Part shown: piece after piece, positions 53,018-63,449 of the stretch
How the letters are laid out: every line of letters begins with the position of its first letter
How positions within the stretch are numbered: position 1 is the stretch's first letter
From: Sphingomonas faeni
GTDB lineage: Bacteria > Pseudomonadota > Alphaproteobacteria > Sphingomonadales > Sphingomonadaceae
Assembly (NCBI RefSeq): GCF_023195535.1
Contig: NZ_JALPNF010000012.1
Location: 1 to 64,000 of the forward strand
Reading direction: 5' to 3'
DNA: 64,000 nucleotides
Notes under the pieces: generated by a model
Database searches by the model: none
What the model was told of the DNA's origin: nothing
The model's input: only the letters and a program-made list of their open reading frames with translations
Made by a program: the position numbers and the translations under genes

Positions 53018-54226
53018 ATGACGAACGAGCAAAGCATCCTTACGCACCGTGGCAGAGTCGGCGAGGTATTTGCCGCGTTCCTGAAGCTCGGGCTCACCTC
53101 GTTCGGAGGACCGATCGCCCATCTCGGCTATTTCCGCGAGGCCTTCGTGGTGCGGCGTCGCTGGATCGACGAAGCGGGCTACGCCGATCTGGTCGCGCTC
53201 TGCCAGTTTCTGCCCGGCCCCGCCTCTAGCCAGGTCGGGTTCGCGCTGGGACTGTTGCGCGCCGGGCCGCTGGGCGCGGTCGCCGCCTGGGTCGGGTTCA
53301 CGTTTCCCTCCGCCTGCCTGATGCTGCTGTTCGCGTATGGCGCGTCGCGTTTTGACGGTCCGTTGGGTATCGCCGTCATTCACGGCCTCAATCTCGTCGC
53401 GGTTGCGGTCGTCGCGCAAGCGGTGTGGGGTATGGCGCGCACGCTCACGCCGGATCGGTCGCGCACGGCACTGGCGCTTGCGGCGCTTGTCACGGTGACG
53501 CTGCTGGGCGGGGCATGGGGGCAGGTTGCCGCGATCGGTGTGGGCGCGATGGGCGGCATCTGGCTGTGCCGAACCACGGTAACCGCCACCCGTCGGCCGA
53601 TCCGGTTCAAGGTTTCCCGGACGGTCGGTGTCGCCTGTCTTGCCCTGTTCGCGCTTTTGCTCGTCGGTCTGCCGTTGTTCGCTTCGACGTCGGGCTTGCA
53701 GGGATTGGCCCTGTTCGATGCGTTTTATCGATCCGGCGCCTTGGTGTTCGGCGGCGGACATGTCGTGCTGCCCTTACTGCAAGCTGCCGTGGTCGAGCCC
53801 GGCTGGACCGACGACGCTACGTTCCTGGCCGGCTATGGCGTGGCGCAAGCCGTGCCCGGGCCGCTGTTCACCTTCGCCGCCTATCTGGGCGCGGTGATCG
53901 CCCCTGTTCCGCGCGGCATATTGGGCGCAGCGGTGGCACTCGTTGCGATCTTCCTTCCCGGACTGCTGATCTTGATAGGTGCGCTGCCCTTCTGGGACGC
54001 GTTGCGCGCCCGTCCGGCGGCACAAGCGGCGTTACGCGGTGTCAACGCCGCGGTCGTGGGTATCCTCGCCGCGGCACTCTACAATCCGGTTTGGGTCAGT
54101 GCGGTCGTTGGCCCCTATGATTTCGCGATCGCCGCTGCCGGTTTCGGTCTCCTGACCGTCTGGAGACTGCCGCCAATCGCCGTGGTTGCGCTGATGACGT
54201 CGCTCGCGGTTGCCTGGTCGATATAG
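53018..54226 (+). CDS. chrA: chromate transporter (CHR family, two-domain)
   Basis: 402 residues, about ten helices in two homologous CHR halves. First half FLKLGLTSFGGPIAHLGYFREAFVVRRRW and LCQFLPGPASSQVGFALG (broken by loops); second half YRSGALVFGGGHVVLPLLQ and VAQAVPGPLFTFAAYLG. Extrudes chromate. No ChrB regulator near. Its promoter must overlap the start region of the divergent DoxX gene. Confidence 0.92.
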   Translation: MTNEQSILTHRGRVGEVFAAFLKLGLTSFGGPIAHLGYFREAFVVRRRWIDEAGYADLVALCQFLPGPASSQVGFALGLLRAGPLGAVAAWVGFTFPSACLMLLFAYGASRFDGPLGIAVIHGLNLVAVAVVAQAVWGMARTLTPDRSRTALALAALVTVTLLGGAWGQVAAIGVGAMGGIWLCRTTVTATRRPIRFKVSRTVGVACLALFALLLVGLPLFASTSGLQGLALFDAFYRSGALVFGGGHVVLPLLQAAVVEPGWTDDATFLAGYGVAQAVPGPLFTFAAYLGAVIAPVPRGILGAAVALVAIFLPGLLILIGALPFWDALRARPAAQAALRGVNAAVVGILAAALYNPVWVSAVVGPYDFAIAAAGFGLLTVWRLPPIAVVALMTSLAVAWSI

Positions 54227-54274
54227 CGTATCCCGGCGCCTGGAAAAGGCACCGGGACCGGCGTGTCCCTCACC

Positions 54275-55690
<1,416 letters not shown>

Positions 55691-55830
55691 GGCGAATCCT
55701 GTCCCGTTCCGGCACGTGCAATAACTACGTTAAGTAAAGAGCGACTTAAATGTCTTGCTTGGCGTTCGGGGATACGCGCGATAAGGTCTTGGTCATAGAG
55801 GATGAAACTCACAGGATTGGGGCACGAACC

Positions 55831-55953
55831 ATGGCCGGCAACGGAGACATGAAGGCGCACGTCGCGACCTATTCGAGCGTGACGGGGATGATGAAATGGG
55901 GCTCGGTCGGGTGCGCGCTGGTCGTCGCGCTCGTCATCTGGCTGATCTCGTAA
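55831..55953 (+). CDS. aa3-type cytochrome c oxidase subunit IV-like protein
   Basis: 40 residues: MAGNGDMKAHVATYSSVTGM then a single helix (GSVGCALVVALVIWLIS), matching the small bacterial aa3 oxidase subunit IV. GGGG eight bases before ATG 55831. It sits directly before the pnt operon (four bases from pntAA), which is a frequent arrangement in alphaproteobacteria. Confidence 0.85.
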   Translation: MAGNGDMKAHVATYSSVTGMMKWGSVGCALVVALVIWLIS

Positions 55954-55957
55954 CATC

Positions 55958-57079
55958 ATGAAGATCGCCGTCCTGAAAGAGCAAGCGGATGGCGAGCGGC
56001 GGGTTTCCGCGACGCCGGAAACGGTGAAGAAGTTCATCGCGCTGGGCGCGACGCTGGCAGTGGAGACGGGGGCGGGCGAGACGGCCTCGATCGCCGATGC
56101 TGCTTATGCCGATGCGGGCGCGTCGGTTGGCGATCGTGCGGCGACGCTCGCGGGGGCGGATATCGTGCTCGGCGTGCAGGGGCCTGATCCTGCGTCGCTC
56201 GCCGGCGTCGCGCCGGGGGCGTGGATCGTGGCCAGCCTCAATCCTTTTGCAGAGCGCGCGCGGATCGAGGCCTATGCCGCGGCCGGGTACGAAGCGCTGG
56301 CGATGGAGTTCATGCCGCGGATCACGCGCGCGCAGTCGATGGATATCCTGTCGTCGCAGTCGAACCTGTCGGGCTACAAGGCGGTGCTCGACGCAGCGGC
56401 CGAATATGGTCGCGCGTTTCCGATGATGATGACCGCGGCAGGGACGATCTCCGCGGCGAAGGCATTCGTGATGGGCGTCGGCGTCGCCGGGCTCCAGGCG
56501 ATCGCGACCGCGCGGCGGCTCGGCGCGCAGGTGTCGGCGACCGATGTCCGTGCCGCGACCCGCGAGCAGATCCAGTCGCTTGGTGCGAAACCGATCTTCG
56601 TCGAGACCATCGCGGGGATCGAAGGCGAGGGGACGGGCGGGTACGCCGGCGAGATGTCGCCCGAATACCAGGCCGCGCAGGCCGAGCTCGTCTCGGGGCA
56701 TATCGCCAAGCAGGACATCGTCATCACCACCGCGCTGATCCCCGGGCGCGCCGCGCCGCGGTTGATCTCGGCGGCACAGGTCGCGAGCATGAAGCCGGGC
56801 TCGGTGATCGTCGATCTCGCGGTCGAACAGGGCGGCAACGTCGAGGGGTCGGTTGCGGGCGAAGTGGTCGTGGTGAACGGCGTGAAGATCGTCGGCCACC
56901 GCAACGTGCCGTCGCGCCTTGCGGCAGATGCCAGCGCGCTGTTCAGCCGCAACCTCTACAACTTCCTCAACGCCTTCTGGGACAAGGAGGCGGGCAAGCC
57001 CGTGCTCGACGCGGAAATCGGTGACGCGGTGCGGCTGACGCACGGCGGCAAGATCGTGAACCCGCGGTTGCTGTCTTGA
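55958..57079 (+). CDS. pntAA: NAD(P) transhydrogenase subunit alpha part 1
   Basis: NAD(H)-binding domain I of the proton-translocating transhydrogenase. 373 residues. KEQADGERRVSATPETVKKF at the start, GYKAVLDAA, the Rossmann GVGVAGLQAIATARRLGA, SATDVR, and IVDLAVEQGGNVEGS. The split alpha subunit (AA, AB) with B is typical of alphaproteobacteria. Between it and pntAB a palindrome and a DUF559 gene have been inserted. Confidence 0.95.
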   Translation: MKIAVLKEQADGERRVSATPETVKKFIALGATLAVETGAGETASIADAAYADAGASVGDRAATLAGADIVLGVQGPDPASLAGVAPGAWIVASLNPFAERARIEAYAAAGYEALAMEFMPRITRAQSMDILSSQSNLSGYKAVLDAAAEYGRAFPMMMTAAGTISAAKAFVMGVGVAGLQAIATARRLGAQVSATDVRAATREQIQSLGAKPIFVETIAGIEGEGTGGYAGEMSPEYQAAQAELVSGHIAKQDIVITTALIPGRAAPRLISAAQVASMKPGSVIVDLAVEQGGNVEGSVAGEVVVVNGVKIVGHRNVPSRLAADASALFSRNLYNFLNAFWDKEAGKPVLDAEIGDAVRLTHGGKIVNPRLLS

Positions 57080-57084
57080 TAATC

Positions 57085-57222
57085 GATCCTCCCCTGCAAG
57101 GGGAGGTGGCGCGCCTTGGCGCGACGGAGGGGTATCGCCGCTCGTTATCGTGCGCACCATTACGACGGGCGACACCCCTCCGTCAGGCTGGCGCCTGCCA
57201 CCTCCCCTGCAAGGGGAGGATT
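57085..57222. repeat. family B palindrome, copy 5, within the pnt operon
   Basis: GATCCTCCCCTGCAAGGGGA is mirrored by TCCCCTGCAAGGGGAGGATT, with inner GACGGAGGGGTATCG and CACCCCTCCGTC. The right end supplies the AAGGGGAGG that serves as ribosome binding site for the DUF559 gene. Confidence 0.87.
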
Positions 57223-57226
57223 TGAA

Positions 57227-57598
57227 ATGCTCCAGGGGACCGGATCGATTGGAGCGCTGGCCAAGCAGCTTCGCGCGGCGATGTCTCCGCCTGAGATTGC
57301 ATTGTGGGTTGCATTGCAGGAGCGACCGGCTGGCTTGAAGTTTCGGAAACAGCATCCGTCGGGTCCGTACGTTGCGGACTTCTACTGTCATGCCGCGCGG
57401 CTGATCATCGAGGTTGACGGGCAGGCGCACGACTATGTCGATCGCCCAGCGCGCGACGCTTCGCGCGATCGCTGGTTCGAAGCGCGCGGTATCGCCGTTC
57501 TGCGTATTCCAGCCGTCGAGATTTTCCACGATTGCGACGCCATGGTTCGAGGTATCGTGGCGCTTGCCGTCGAGCGGCTCGCCACGCAGGAGGAATGA
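57227..57598 (+). CDS. DUF559 (Vsr-like endonuclease fold) protein inside the pnt operon
   Basis: 123 residues. LRAAMSPPEIALWVALQ, FRKQHPSGPYVADFYCHAARLIIEVDG and RDRWFEARGIAVLRIP are the DUF559/PD-(D/E)XK pattern (Asp and Glu of DFY...IEVDG as catalytic residues). ATG 57227 is preceded by GGGGAGG, which belongs to the right end of the family B palindrome. Role unknown; related proteins are often mobile endonucleases. Same strand as pnt, three bases before pntAB. Confidence 0.88.
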   Translation: MLQGTGSIGALAKQLRAAMSPPEIALWVALQERPAGLKFRKQHPSGPYVADFYCHAARLIIEVDGQAHDYVDRPARDASRDRWFEARGIAVLRIPAVEIFHDCDAMVRGIVALAVERLATQEE

Positions 57599-57599
57599 A

Positions 57600-57917
57600 A
57601 TGGACTTTATCGCGATCCTGTCGATCTTCGTGCTGGCGTGTTTCGTCGGGTATTTCGTGGTGTGGGCGGTCACGCCCGCGCTGCACACGCCGCTGATGGC
57701 GGTGACCAACGCGATCTCGAGCGTAATCATCGTCGGCGCGCTGATCGCCGCCGCGGCACCGACGGTCCTGGGGGCGATCGGTGCCGGATCGGGCGTGGCC
57801 AAGGCGCTCGGGCTGCTCGCGGTGGTGCTGGCGAGCATCAACATCTTCGGCGGCTTTGCGGTCACCGCGCGGATGCTGGCGATGTACAAGAAGAAGGAAC
57901 GGCCGGTCGCGAAGTAG
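57600..57917 (+). CDS. pntAB: NAD(P) transhydrogenase subunit alpha part 2
   Basis: 105 residues, three to four helices (FVLACFVGYFVVWAVTPALHTPLMAVTNAISS, then IVVGALIAAAAP-like and LGLLAVVLASINIFGGFAVTARML, interrupted by loops). Membrane domain part of the proton channel. ATG 57600 follows CAGGAGGAATGAA, a strong ribosome binding site. Its start overlaps the DUF559 stop region (TGAAATG). Confidence 0.93.
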   Translation: MDFIAILSIFVLACFVGYFVVWAVTPALHTPLMAVTNAISSVIIVGALIAAAAPTVLGAIGAGSGVAKALGLLAVVLASINIFGGFAVTARMLAMYKKKERPVAK

Positions 57918-57920
57918 CGA

Positions 57921-58006
57921 TCGTCATCCCAGCGAAAGCTGGGATCTCGTGCGACTCCAGCGCCGCGCGAGCAACCGGGAGATGCCAGCCTTCGCTGGCA
58001 TGACGA
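57921..58006. repeat. family A palindrome, copy 5, between pntAB and pntB
   Basis: TCGTCATCCCAGCGAAAGCT and GGGATCTC at the left are mirrored by GAGATGCCAGC and CTTCGCTGGCATGACGA at the right. It would form a hairpin in the pnt message. Confidence 0.8.
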
Positions 58007-58030
58007 AGTGGGTAAGTGGGGACGAACGCG

Positions 58031-59527
58031 ATGCATGAACTGACGGTCAGCCCCTGGGCATCGCTCGCCTATCTGGTCGCGGGGGTGTGCTTCATCCTCG
58101 CGTTGCGCGGGCTGTCGAGCCCGGCGTCGAGCCAGCGCGGCAACCGCTTCGGCATCATCGGCATGACGATCGCGGTCGTGACGACGCTGGTGACGCATGT
58201 GCCCGTCGTTCAGCATCTTCTCGTTTCGGACGCCGGGCCTACGATGGCCGTGCGCACCATCGATTGGGTCACGGTCGTCGAAATCCTCGCGGCGATCGGC
58301 GTCGGCGCAGCGATCGGCCTCGTCACCGCACGTCGGATCGCCATGACTGCGATGCCGCAGCTTGTCGCCGCCTTCCATTCGCTCGTCGGCCTCGCCGCGG
58401 TGCTGGTCGGCGTCGCGGCCTACCTCAACCCGCAGGCGTTCGGGATCTCCAACCTCGTCATCCCCCTGATCGGCCAGCCCTTCGCGGTCATCCACCCGGT
58501 CAGCCGGATCGAGCTCGGCCTCGGCGTCGCGATCGGCGCGATCACCTTCTCCGGCTCGGTTATCGCCTTCCTGAAGCTCAACGGCAACATGGGCGGCAAG
58601 CCGATCATGCTGCCCGGTCGCCATGTCATCAACATCGCGCTGCTCGCCGCCATCCTCGGCTTGATCGCGTATTTCGTCACCGATCAGTCGGCGTGGATCT
58701 TCTGGACGATCACGGGCTTGAGCTTCGTCATCGGCTTCCTGCTGATCGTCCCGATCGGCGGCGCGGACATGCCGGTCGTAGTCAGCATGCTGAACAGTTA
58801 TTCGGGCTGGGCCGCGGCGGCGATGGGCTTCACGCTGCACAACAGCGCGATGATCATCACCGGCGCGCTGGTCGGCAGCTCGGGCGCGATCCTCAGCTAC
58901 ATCATGTGCCGCGCGATGAACCGCAGCTTCATCAGCGTGATCGCGGGCGGCTTCGGCCAGTCGTCCGATGCCGGCGGCCCGGCTGCGGCCAGCGATCGTC
59001 CGTGGAAGCGCGGCTCGGCCGAGGACGCCGCGTTCCTGATGAGCCAGGCCGAGCAGGTCATCATCGTCCCCGGCTACGGCATGGCGGTCGCGCAGGCGCA
59101 GCACGTCCTGCGCGAGATGGGCGACAAGCTGAAGGCCGAGGGCGTCCGCGTGAAATATGCGATCCACCCGGTCGCGGGCCGCATGCCGGGGCACATGAAC
59201 GTCCTGCTGGCGGAGGCGAACGTGCCCTATGACGACGTGTTCGAGCTGGAGGATATCAACAGCGAGTTCGCGCAGACCGACGTCGCGTTCGTGATCGGCG
59301 CCAACGACGTCACCAACCCCGCCGCCAAGACCGACAAGTCCTCGCCGATCTACGGCATGCCGGTGCTCGACGTCGAGAAGGCCAAGACCGTGCTGTTCAT
59401 CAAGCGCTCGATGGGCGGCGTCGGCTATGCCGGTGTCGATAACGACCTGTTCTACCGCGACAATACGATGATGTTGCTGGCGGACGCGAAGAAGATGGTC
59501 GAGGATATCGTCAAGGCGCTCGATTAG
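58031..59527 (+). CDS. pntB: NAD(P) transhydrogenase subunit beta
   Basis: 498 residues. Nine N-terminal helices (AFHSLVGLAAVLVG, HNSAMIITGALVGSSGAILSYIMCRAMNRSF with loop breaks) form the channel. The NADP(H) domain has IIVPGYGMAVAQAQH, IHPVAGRMPGHMNVLLAEANVPYD and VIGANDVTNPAAK. ATG 58031 (MHELTVSPW); a GTG five codons before is weaker. Slightly longer than the usual 460-480 residues at the N-terminal region. Confidence 0.95.
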   Translation: MHELTVSPWASLAYLVAGVCFILALRGLSSPASSQRGNRFGIIGMTIAVVTTLVTHVPVVQHLLVSDAGPTMAVRTIDWVTVVEILAAIGVGAAIGLVTARRIAMTAMPQLVAAFHSLVGLAAVLVGVAAYLNPQAFGISNLVIPLIGQPFAVIHPVSRIELGLGVAIGAITFSGSVIAFLKLNGNMGGKPIMLPGRHVINIALLAAILGLIAYFVTDQSAWIFWTITGLSFVIGFLLIVPIGGADMPVVVSMLNSYSGWAAAAMGFTLHNSAMIITGALVGSSGAILSYIMCRAMNRSFISVIAGGFGQSSDAGGPAAASDRPWKRGSAEDAAFLMSQAEQVIIVPGYGMAVAQAQHVLREMGDKLKAEGVRVKYAIHPVAGRMPGHMNVLLAEANVPYDDVFELEDINSEFAQTDVAFVIGANDVTNPAAKTDKSSPIYGMPVLDVEKAKTVLFIKRSMGGVGYAGVDNDLFYRDNTMMLLADAKKMVEDIVKALD

Positions 59528-59639
59528 GGCCCGATCGCGTCGTGCAGAGGAAGTTCCCGAATCCAACGAAACTCGATCCAGTTCGGGTATAATACTTGGC
59601 CTGACGCAGGTTAGTCTCCGTATCACAACGGAGACCGTG

Positions 59640-60581
59640 ATGACTCGACCGGCCGGCCCACCCGACGCGGCAGATTACGATAGCGGGATCGACGCGGTCC
59701 TGATTGCCGCGGCGAGTGCGCCGGACCGGTTGGCCGTTGCGCTAGCCGTGCTGCGTGGGCGGGTCGTCGGGCGGCTCGACTGGCAAGCGGCATTCGGCGA
59801 TCATGCGACGCCGCACGTGATCGTCGTCGAGGCTGCCGGGGTCGATCTCGCGCTGCTCGCCGAACGCCTGCCGGTCATCGTCGATCAGGCGGCAGCCTTG
59901 CAGGCGGGGCTGGTCGTCGCCCTGGGCATGGATGAAATCGACGTCGTCGCTGCGGCGACGCTCGGCGGCAGCACGCGGTTGCTGGTCGATCCCACCGTCG
60001 GCGATTGCGTCGCGGCGATCGTGGTCGCCGCCGAAGCCGCGCGCCTCCCCGCCGGTGTGTTCGATGTCACGCGCGAAACCGACAGTACGCGACTGGAACG
60101 TCTGAACACGGAGGTCGCGCGGATCGCCGAGGCGCTCGCGCGGCTGACGCGTGCGGAGATCGACGAGGATACCCCTGCCGCGCCGATCGTCGGGGATCGG
60201 ACGAACCATTACGGCGCGCGGCCGTCCCTGGCCGAGCCGAGCGCCGCCGACGTCCGGCGGGCGATCCGGGCGAGGCGGCTGCGCGACCAGTTCTTCGGCA
60301 CTGCGCTGTTCGAGGATCCGGGCTGGGACATGCTGCTCGATCTCTACGCCGCCGAACTCGAGCGCGGGCGCGTGTCGGTGTCGAGCCTGTGCATCGCCGC
60401 CGCGGTCGCGCCGACCACCGCGTTGCGCTGGATCGCGCGGATGACCGACACCGGATTGTTCGAACGCCGCCCCGACATGCACGACCGACGGCGCGCGTTC
60501 ATGGTGCTCTCCGACCGCGCGAGCGAGGCGATGCGCGGGTATATCGTGGCCACCAGAGGCGCCGACCTACGGATTCCGTGA
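59640..60581 (+). CDS. winged-helix (MarR-like) DNA-binding protein
   Basis: 313 residues. The C-terminal third (about 215-305) is a MarR-like winged helix: VSSLCIAAAVAPTTALRWIARMTDTGLFERRPDMHDRRRAFMVLS. The N-terminal half is Ala/Val-rich with alternating strands and helices, perhaps a Rossmann-like sensor (VIVVEAAGVDLALLAE). Regulatory target unknown. Start at ATG 59640 after GGAG; a GTG lies just before. Upstream, TATAAT (59588-59593) is a good -10 box without a clear -35. tRNA-Val follows 63 bases downstream. Confidence 0.72.
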   Translation: MTRPAGPPDAADYDSGIDAVLIAAASAPDRLAVALAVLRGRVVGRLDWQAAFGDHATPHVIVVEAAGVDLALLAERLPVIVDQAAALQAGLVVALGMDEIDVVAAATLGGSTRLLVDPTVGDCVAAIVVAAEAARLPAGVFDVTRETDSTRLERLNTEVARIAEALARLTRAEIDEDTPAAPIVGDRTNHYGARPSLAEPSAADVRRAIRARRLRDQFFGTALFEDPGWDMLLDLYAAELERGRVSVSSLCIAAAVAPTTALRWIARMTDTGLFERRPDMHDRRRAFMVLSDRASEAMRGYIVATRGADLRIP

Positions 60582-60644
60582 TCGTGCGACCCCTTTTAGC
60601 TTGCCCCGGCCGTCCGGCTTTGGCATCGCATCCCTACCCGAGAG

Positions 60645-60720
60645 GGGCGATTAGCTCAGTTGGTAGAGCGTCTCGTTTACACCGAGAATGTCGGCGGTTC
60701 GAGCCCGTCATCGCCCACCA
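60645..60720 (+). tRNA. tRNA-Val (anticodon TAC)
   Basis: Cloverleaf with acceptor GGGCGAT/ATCGCCC, D-arm GCTCAGTTGGTAGAGC, anticodon stem-loop TCTCGTTTACACCGAGA, T-arm GGCGGTTCGAGCCCGTC, encoded CCA (60718-60720). 76 nucleotides. The 3' end is the border of the decayed element that follows. Confidence 0.97.
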
Positions 60721-61155
60721 TTCCCAGCTGTCATCCTATGACATTGAAGAGCGCGGGGTTTCAAAAGCCCAGATTTGCGTCATTCGGGATTCTTACCCGC
60801 AATCATTCCACTCCGGCGCAACCCGACGTGAGAAGGGGGGGCTTCGGGGGTACCGATCTGACGAATGAGGGTACGCGCTCACGAATCGGCGGTGGCGCAG
60901 CCACACCCACCGACACGGTCGTGTTCGCGTACCGCGCCGAGTAGTACCTGAAGTAGACCGAGCCCGATGCTTACGACGTCCGGAAGCGCGACGCTTGGGA
61001 GATCGAGATGGGCACCGATCGCGATCGCGTCGACGTCTACAGCTGGAAAGTTCGTCAGGGCGCGACGTAGCGCCGCAAGGTCTGATTTTCTGGGCGCGGC
61101 AGGCCGTGCGCGGCGCCTATTTGATGCGGGACGGCGGCAGCGCGAGTGGTCCGCT
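60721..61155. other. decayed sequence after tRNA-Val
   Basis: About 435 bases without a gene. Around 60918-61066 the plus-strand frame reads like protein (TEPDAYDVRKRDAWEIEMG...DVYSWKVRQGAT) but is cut by three stop codons, so it is probably a remnant. No integrase and no copy of the tRNA 3' end seen. Consistent with an old integration at tRNA-Val. Confidence 0.4.
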
Positions 61156-61500
61156 ATAACCGACACCTTCCGCCTGCATCGTGGATGGATGGACTCCTTC
61201 AAACCGCAGCCGTTCACGGGGCGGGAAGCGTTTCTGTGGTCGGTTGAGCATGCCGCGATCTACGGCGGGGAGGAGAGGCTCGGCACCCCCCACACGCACC
61301 TGGCGCGTGGAGAGCTTCTCACGGCCGTCCAAAAGCTGTCCCAGGCCTTCGACTGGTCGAGACCTCGGGTGCGTGGTTTCCTGCGGCGCATGGAGCGAGC
61401 CGGGATATGGCCGGTTCGACCGACAGGCGGTGGAATGCTGATCATCGCGGTCTGCGTTTTAGATCAGCACATCGTTGGGGAACCGGGGCTTGCGATATGA
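61156..61500 (+). pseudogene. broken phage-type replication/helix-turn-helix gene
   Basis: The frame reads ITDTFRLHRGWMDSFKPQPF, then EAFLWSVEHAAIYGGEE, GELLTAVQKLSQAFDWSRPRVRGFLRRMERAGIW. It resembles phage and plasmid proteins of the type FKPEPFTEREAFLWLIE, with a helix-turn-helix at about 55-95. The expected ATG of MTDTIRLHRGW is here ATA (61156); the first ATG (61185 or 61189) is inside the conserved part. It is also short (about 115 codons against 200 or more), and the remainder is lost. Family call from memory of the motif. Confidence 0.5.
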
Positions 61501-61562
61501 GCGGCTACGCGCGCGCCCAGCGGGGGCGATGGGAGCACCGCCCATCACCGAAGGCAATTACG

Positions 61563-62074
61563 ATGAGCGACCTGGCACTGACCGCACCCGGCCATCTCCT
61601 CGATCCTCCCCCTACACGATGCAATGCGTGCCGCCCGCGCTGCTGTTGACCTCGGCGGACCGTAGTTTCGTGTTCGATGGGTCGCCCGCCTGGGCCGGAC
61701 CATGCACGCCGCGTGCTTGCCCAGGCTGGCGGCGAGGCCGAGGCGGTCAGCACGCCGGACACGCTCCGGCACGGCGCACGACCGGTACCCCGGGATTGGC
61801 TGGGTGACCAGTTGGCGACCTTGTGGTCGTTGTTCATGGCATCGCGCTCGCAGGCCAATCCTGAGTTGCTGACGCTCTGGCTATCCGAGCACCTACGGCT
61901 ACTGGCGGACCTGCCGCACGATATTGTCGCGATCGCTATCGATCGCGCCGTCCAATCAGCGTGACATGGGCTCATCCCGTTGATCGACGAGATGCGAGCC
62001 ACCGCTGAACCGCTTGTTGCGGAACGAGCGCGGCTGATCGAGCGGCCCATCTCGATAGTCGAAGGGGAGGCTTG
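61563..62074 (+). pseudogene. second broken phage-type gene with an internal stop
   Basis: ATG 61563 begins SDLALTAPGHLLDPP, then the frame shifts. In the frame from about 61760, WLGDQLATLWSLFMASRSQ and LSEHLRLLADLPHDIVAIAIDRAVQSA run to a TGA (61962-61964), after which LIPLIDEMRATAEPLVAERARLIE continues in the same frame to a stop at 62074. The TGA could have been CGA. The tail resembles phage proteins with P-x-I-x-E-L...AEPLI-ER. At least one frameshift plus one nonsense change. Next to the other replication-like remnant. Confidence 0.5.
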
Positions 62075-62117
62075 ACGGTTTATCACGTTGCCGCCGCCGC
62101 ATGCCCCCCCGGTCTAG

Positions 62118-62459
62118 TCATTCTTCGGGTCCGCTCCGCGAGATGTCGAGATCGACGTCTTCGCCAGCGTTGCCGCCGCCAGCACCCGATCCGCTGCCGT
62201 GAACCTCACCGGTTTTGTTGTCGATGTAGGCTCGCTTTCCCGCTTCCGGCGGAATGTCGCGACCGTCGGCGGGTTCGTCGGCACCAGCATCGTGGGCACC
62301 GTCACGGTTCTGAAGGTGACGCTCGGCTGCATGGTTGCCGCTGTCGTACTCGTCGCCGGAATAACCTTCGCCTTTACCAAACCCGTCCGCAGTTCGATCC
62401 GCGTTTCCGGACTTGATGCCGACGTCGTCGACAGGTTCAGGCGCGTTCTTATCGGTCAT
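62118..62459 (-). CDS. small hydrophilic protein of unknown function
   Basis: 113 residues, very rich in Gly, Asp, Glu and Ala with no hydrophobic segment: probably disordered. KRAYIDNKTGEVHGSGSGAGGGNAGEDVD near the C-terminus is a pattern I associate with small sphingomonad proteins. ATG 62459 follows AGGAGATCATC, a strong ribosome binding site, which supports it as real. Opposite in direction to the remnants around it. Function unknown. Confidence 0.65.
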   Translation of the reverse strand: MTDKNAPEPVDDVGIKSGNADRTADGFGKGEGYSGDEYDSGNHAAERHLQNRDGAHDAGADEPADGRDIPPEAGKRAYIDNKTGEVHGSGSGAGGGNAGEDVDLDISRSGPEE

Positions 62460-62712
62460 GATGATCTCCTACGTTCGCTCCCCGTCAACGCACGAGGCGC
62501 CAAAAACCGCCAGCGGGGTGCGATTGCTCAAAACATTCTCGAACAGAAGCGGGCCGCGATGAGCGCAGTGGCAGAGCCACCCTCATCCATTAACGCGGGG
62601 CAACTGCTTCGGGCATGGCCCCGCGGCATGGTGTAAGTGGTCAAGATATTTCTCGTATTCTCGTGGTTTGCCGCATAGTCTTCGATCTTAGGATTTGAAG
62701 GGGCTACGGAAC

Positions 62713-63354
62713 GTGAACCAGCCGATCGGGCCGATCATGCATGAGCGTGGCTTCAGCGTTCAGCTTGGCAGCTTGCGCTTCGATGCATGGGACAGGAGAG
62801 TGGTTCGTCCTCCCACTGGGCAACTTCAGGGCTACGAGGCAAAGCCGCTGATCACCTGGCGCTTGGGAGCATCCGTGGCGGTCTGCATGCTGGTGGCGGT
62901 ATCGATCGGCCTAGCGGCTCAGCATGCTAACGCCCGCTCCGCATACTCTGTCGTCGTGTCCGTGCCCGATCCCTTACCTAAGCGTAGCGTGGTCACTTTG
63001 GCCAAGCCTAAGGCTCAAGCTGCATCGGTAGCCAAGCATTCGCCAGCCGGTCTGACCGCACGTCCCGCGTTGCTGACAACGGCTGATCCGCCTGCGTCGT
63101 TTCCAGCGGTTGCCGCCACCGATCAGCCTCTCCCCCTGGTGAGCGTGACGACGGCAGTGCGGTTAGCGATGAAGACAGGCGACGCGCAAGAGTGGGGTGA
63201 CCTATCAACCGGCGCGCGCGGCATCGTCGTTGTCGGCGGCGCACAAAACATCGGCGAGAAATCGTGCCGCGATCTGTCAATCCTTACCCGCAAGGATGGT
63301 CAGCCTGAAACCGTCGAGCAAAAGCGGAATTGCGAGCCAGCAATCGCTGCATGA
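62713..63354 (+). CDS. membrane protein with 17-kDa surface-antigen-like C-terminal domain
   Basis: 213 residues from GTG 62713, nine bases after AAGGGG; TTG 62695 and ATG 62737 are alternatives. One membrane helix (LGASVAVCMLVAVSIGLA, about 48-66), a Pro/Ala-rich linker, then a C-terminal part with QEWGDLSTGARGIVVVGG and KSCRDLSIL. These have the spacing of the W-x-TG-x-x-G...CR motif of 17-kDa surface antigen and related export proteins. Possibly part of an old conjugal or surface module. Function not established. Confidence 0.6.
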   Translation: MNQPIGPIMHERGFSVQLGSLRFDAWDRRVVRPPTGQLQGYEAKPLITWRLGASVAVCMLVAVSIGLAAQHANARSAYSVVVSVPDPLPKRSVVTLAKPKAQAASVAKHSPAGLTARPALLTTADPPASFPAVAATDQPLPLVSVTTAVRLAMKTGDAQEWGDLSTGARGIVVVGGAQNIGEKSCRDLSILTRKDGQPETVEQKRNCEPAIAA

Positions 63355-63449
63355 GCAGCCCGCGACGAGCGTGATCGGCGGGCGGGACTTCGCGATCGCG
63401 GACATTAATGCGGCAACGCAGGATGGAGCGTCTGCGCAGCATCTCAAGC

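Noticed and set aside
55934..59626. 1230-codon open frame on the minus strand over the pnt operon
   Set aside because: Antisense to four well-recognised genes; high-GC codon bias leaves the opposite frame open. Its translation has no family-like motifs and is Arg/Asp/His-rich.
60660..60944. Open frame covering tRNA-Val and downstream
   Set aside because: Starts inside the tRNA and encodes its usual spurious translation.
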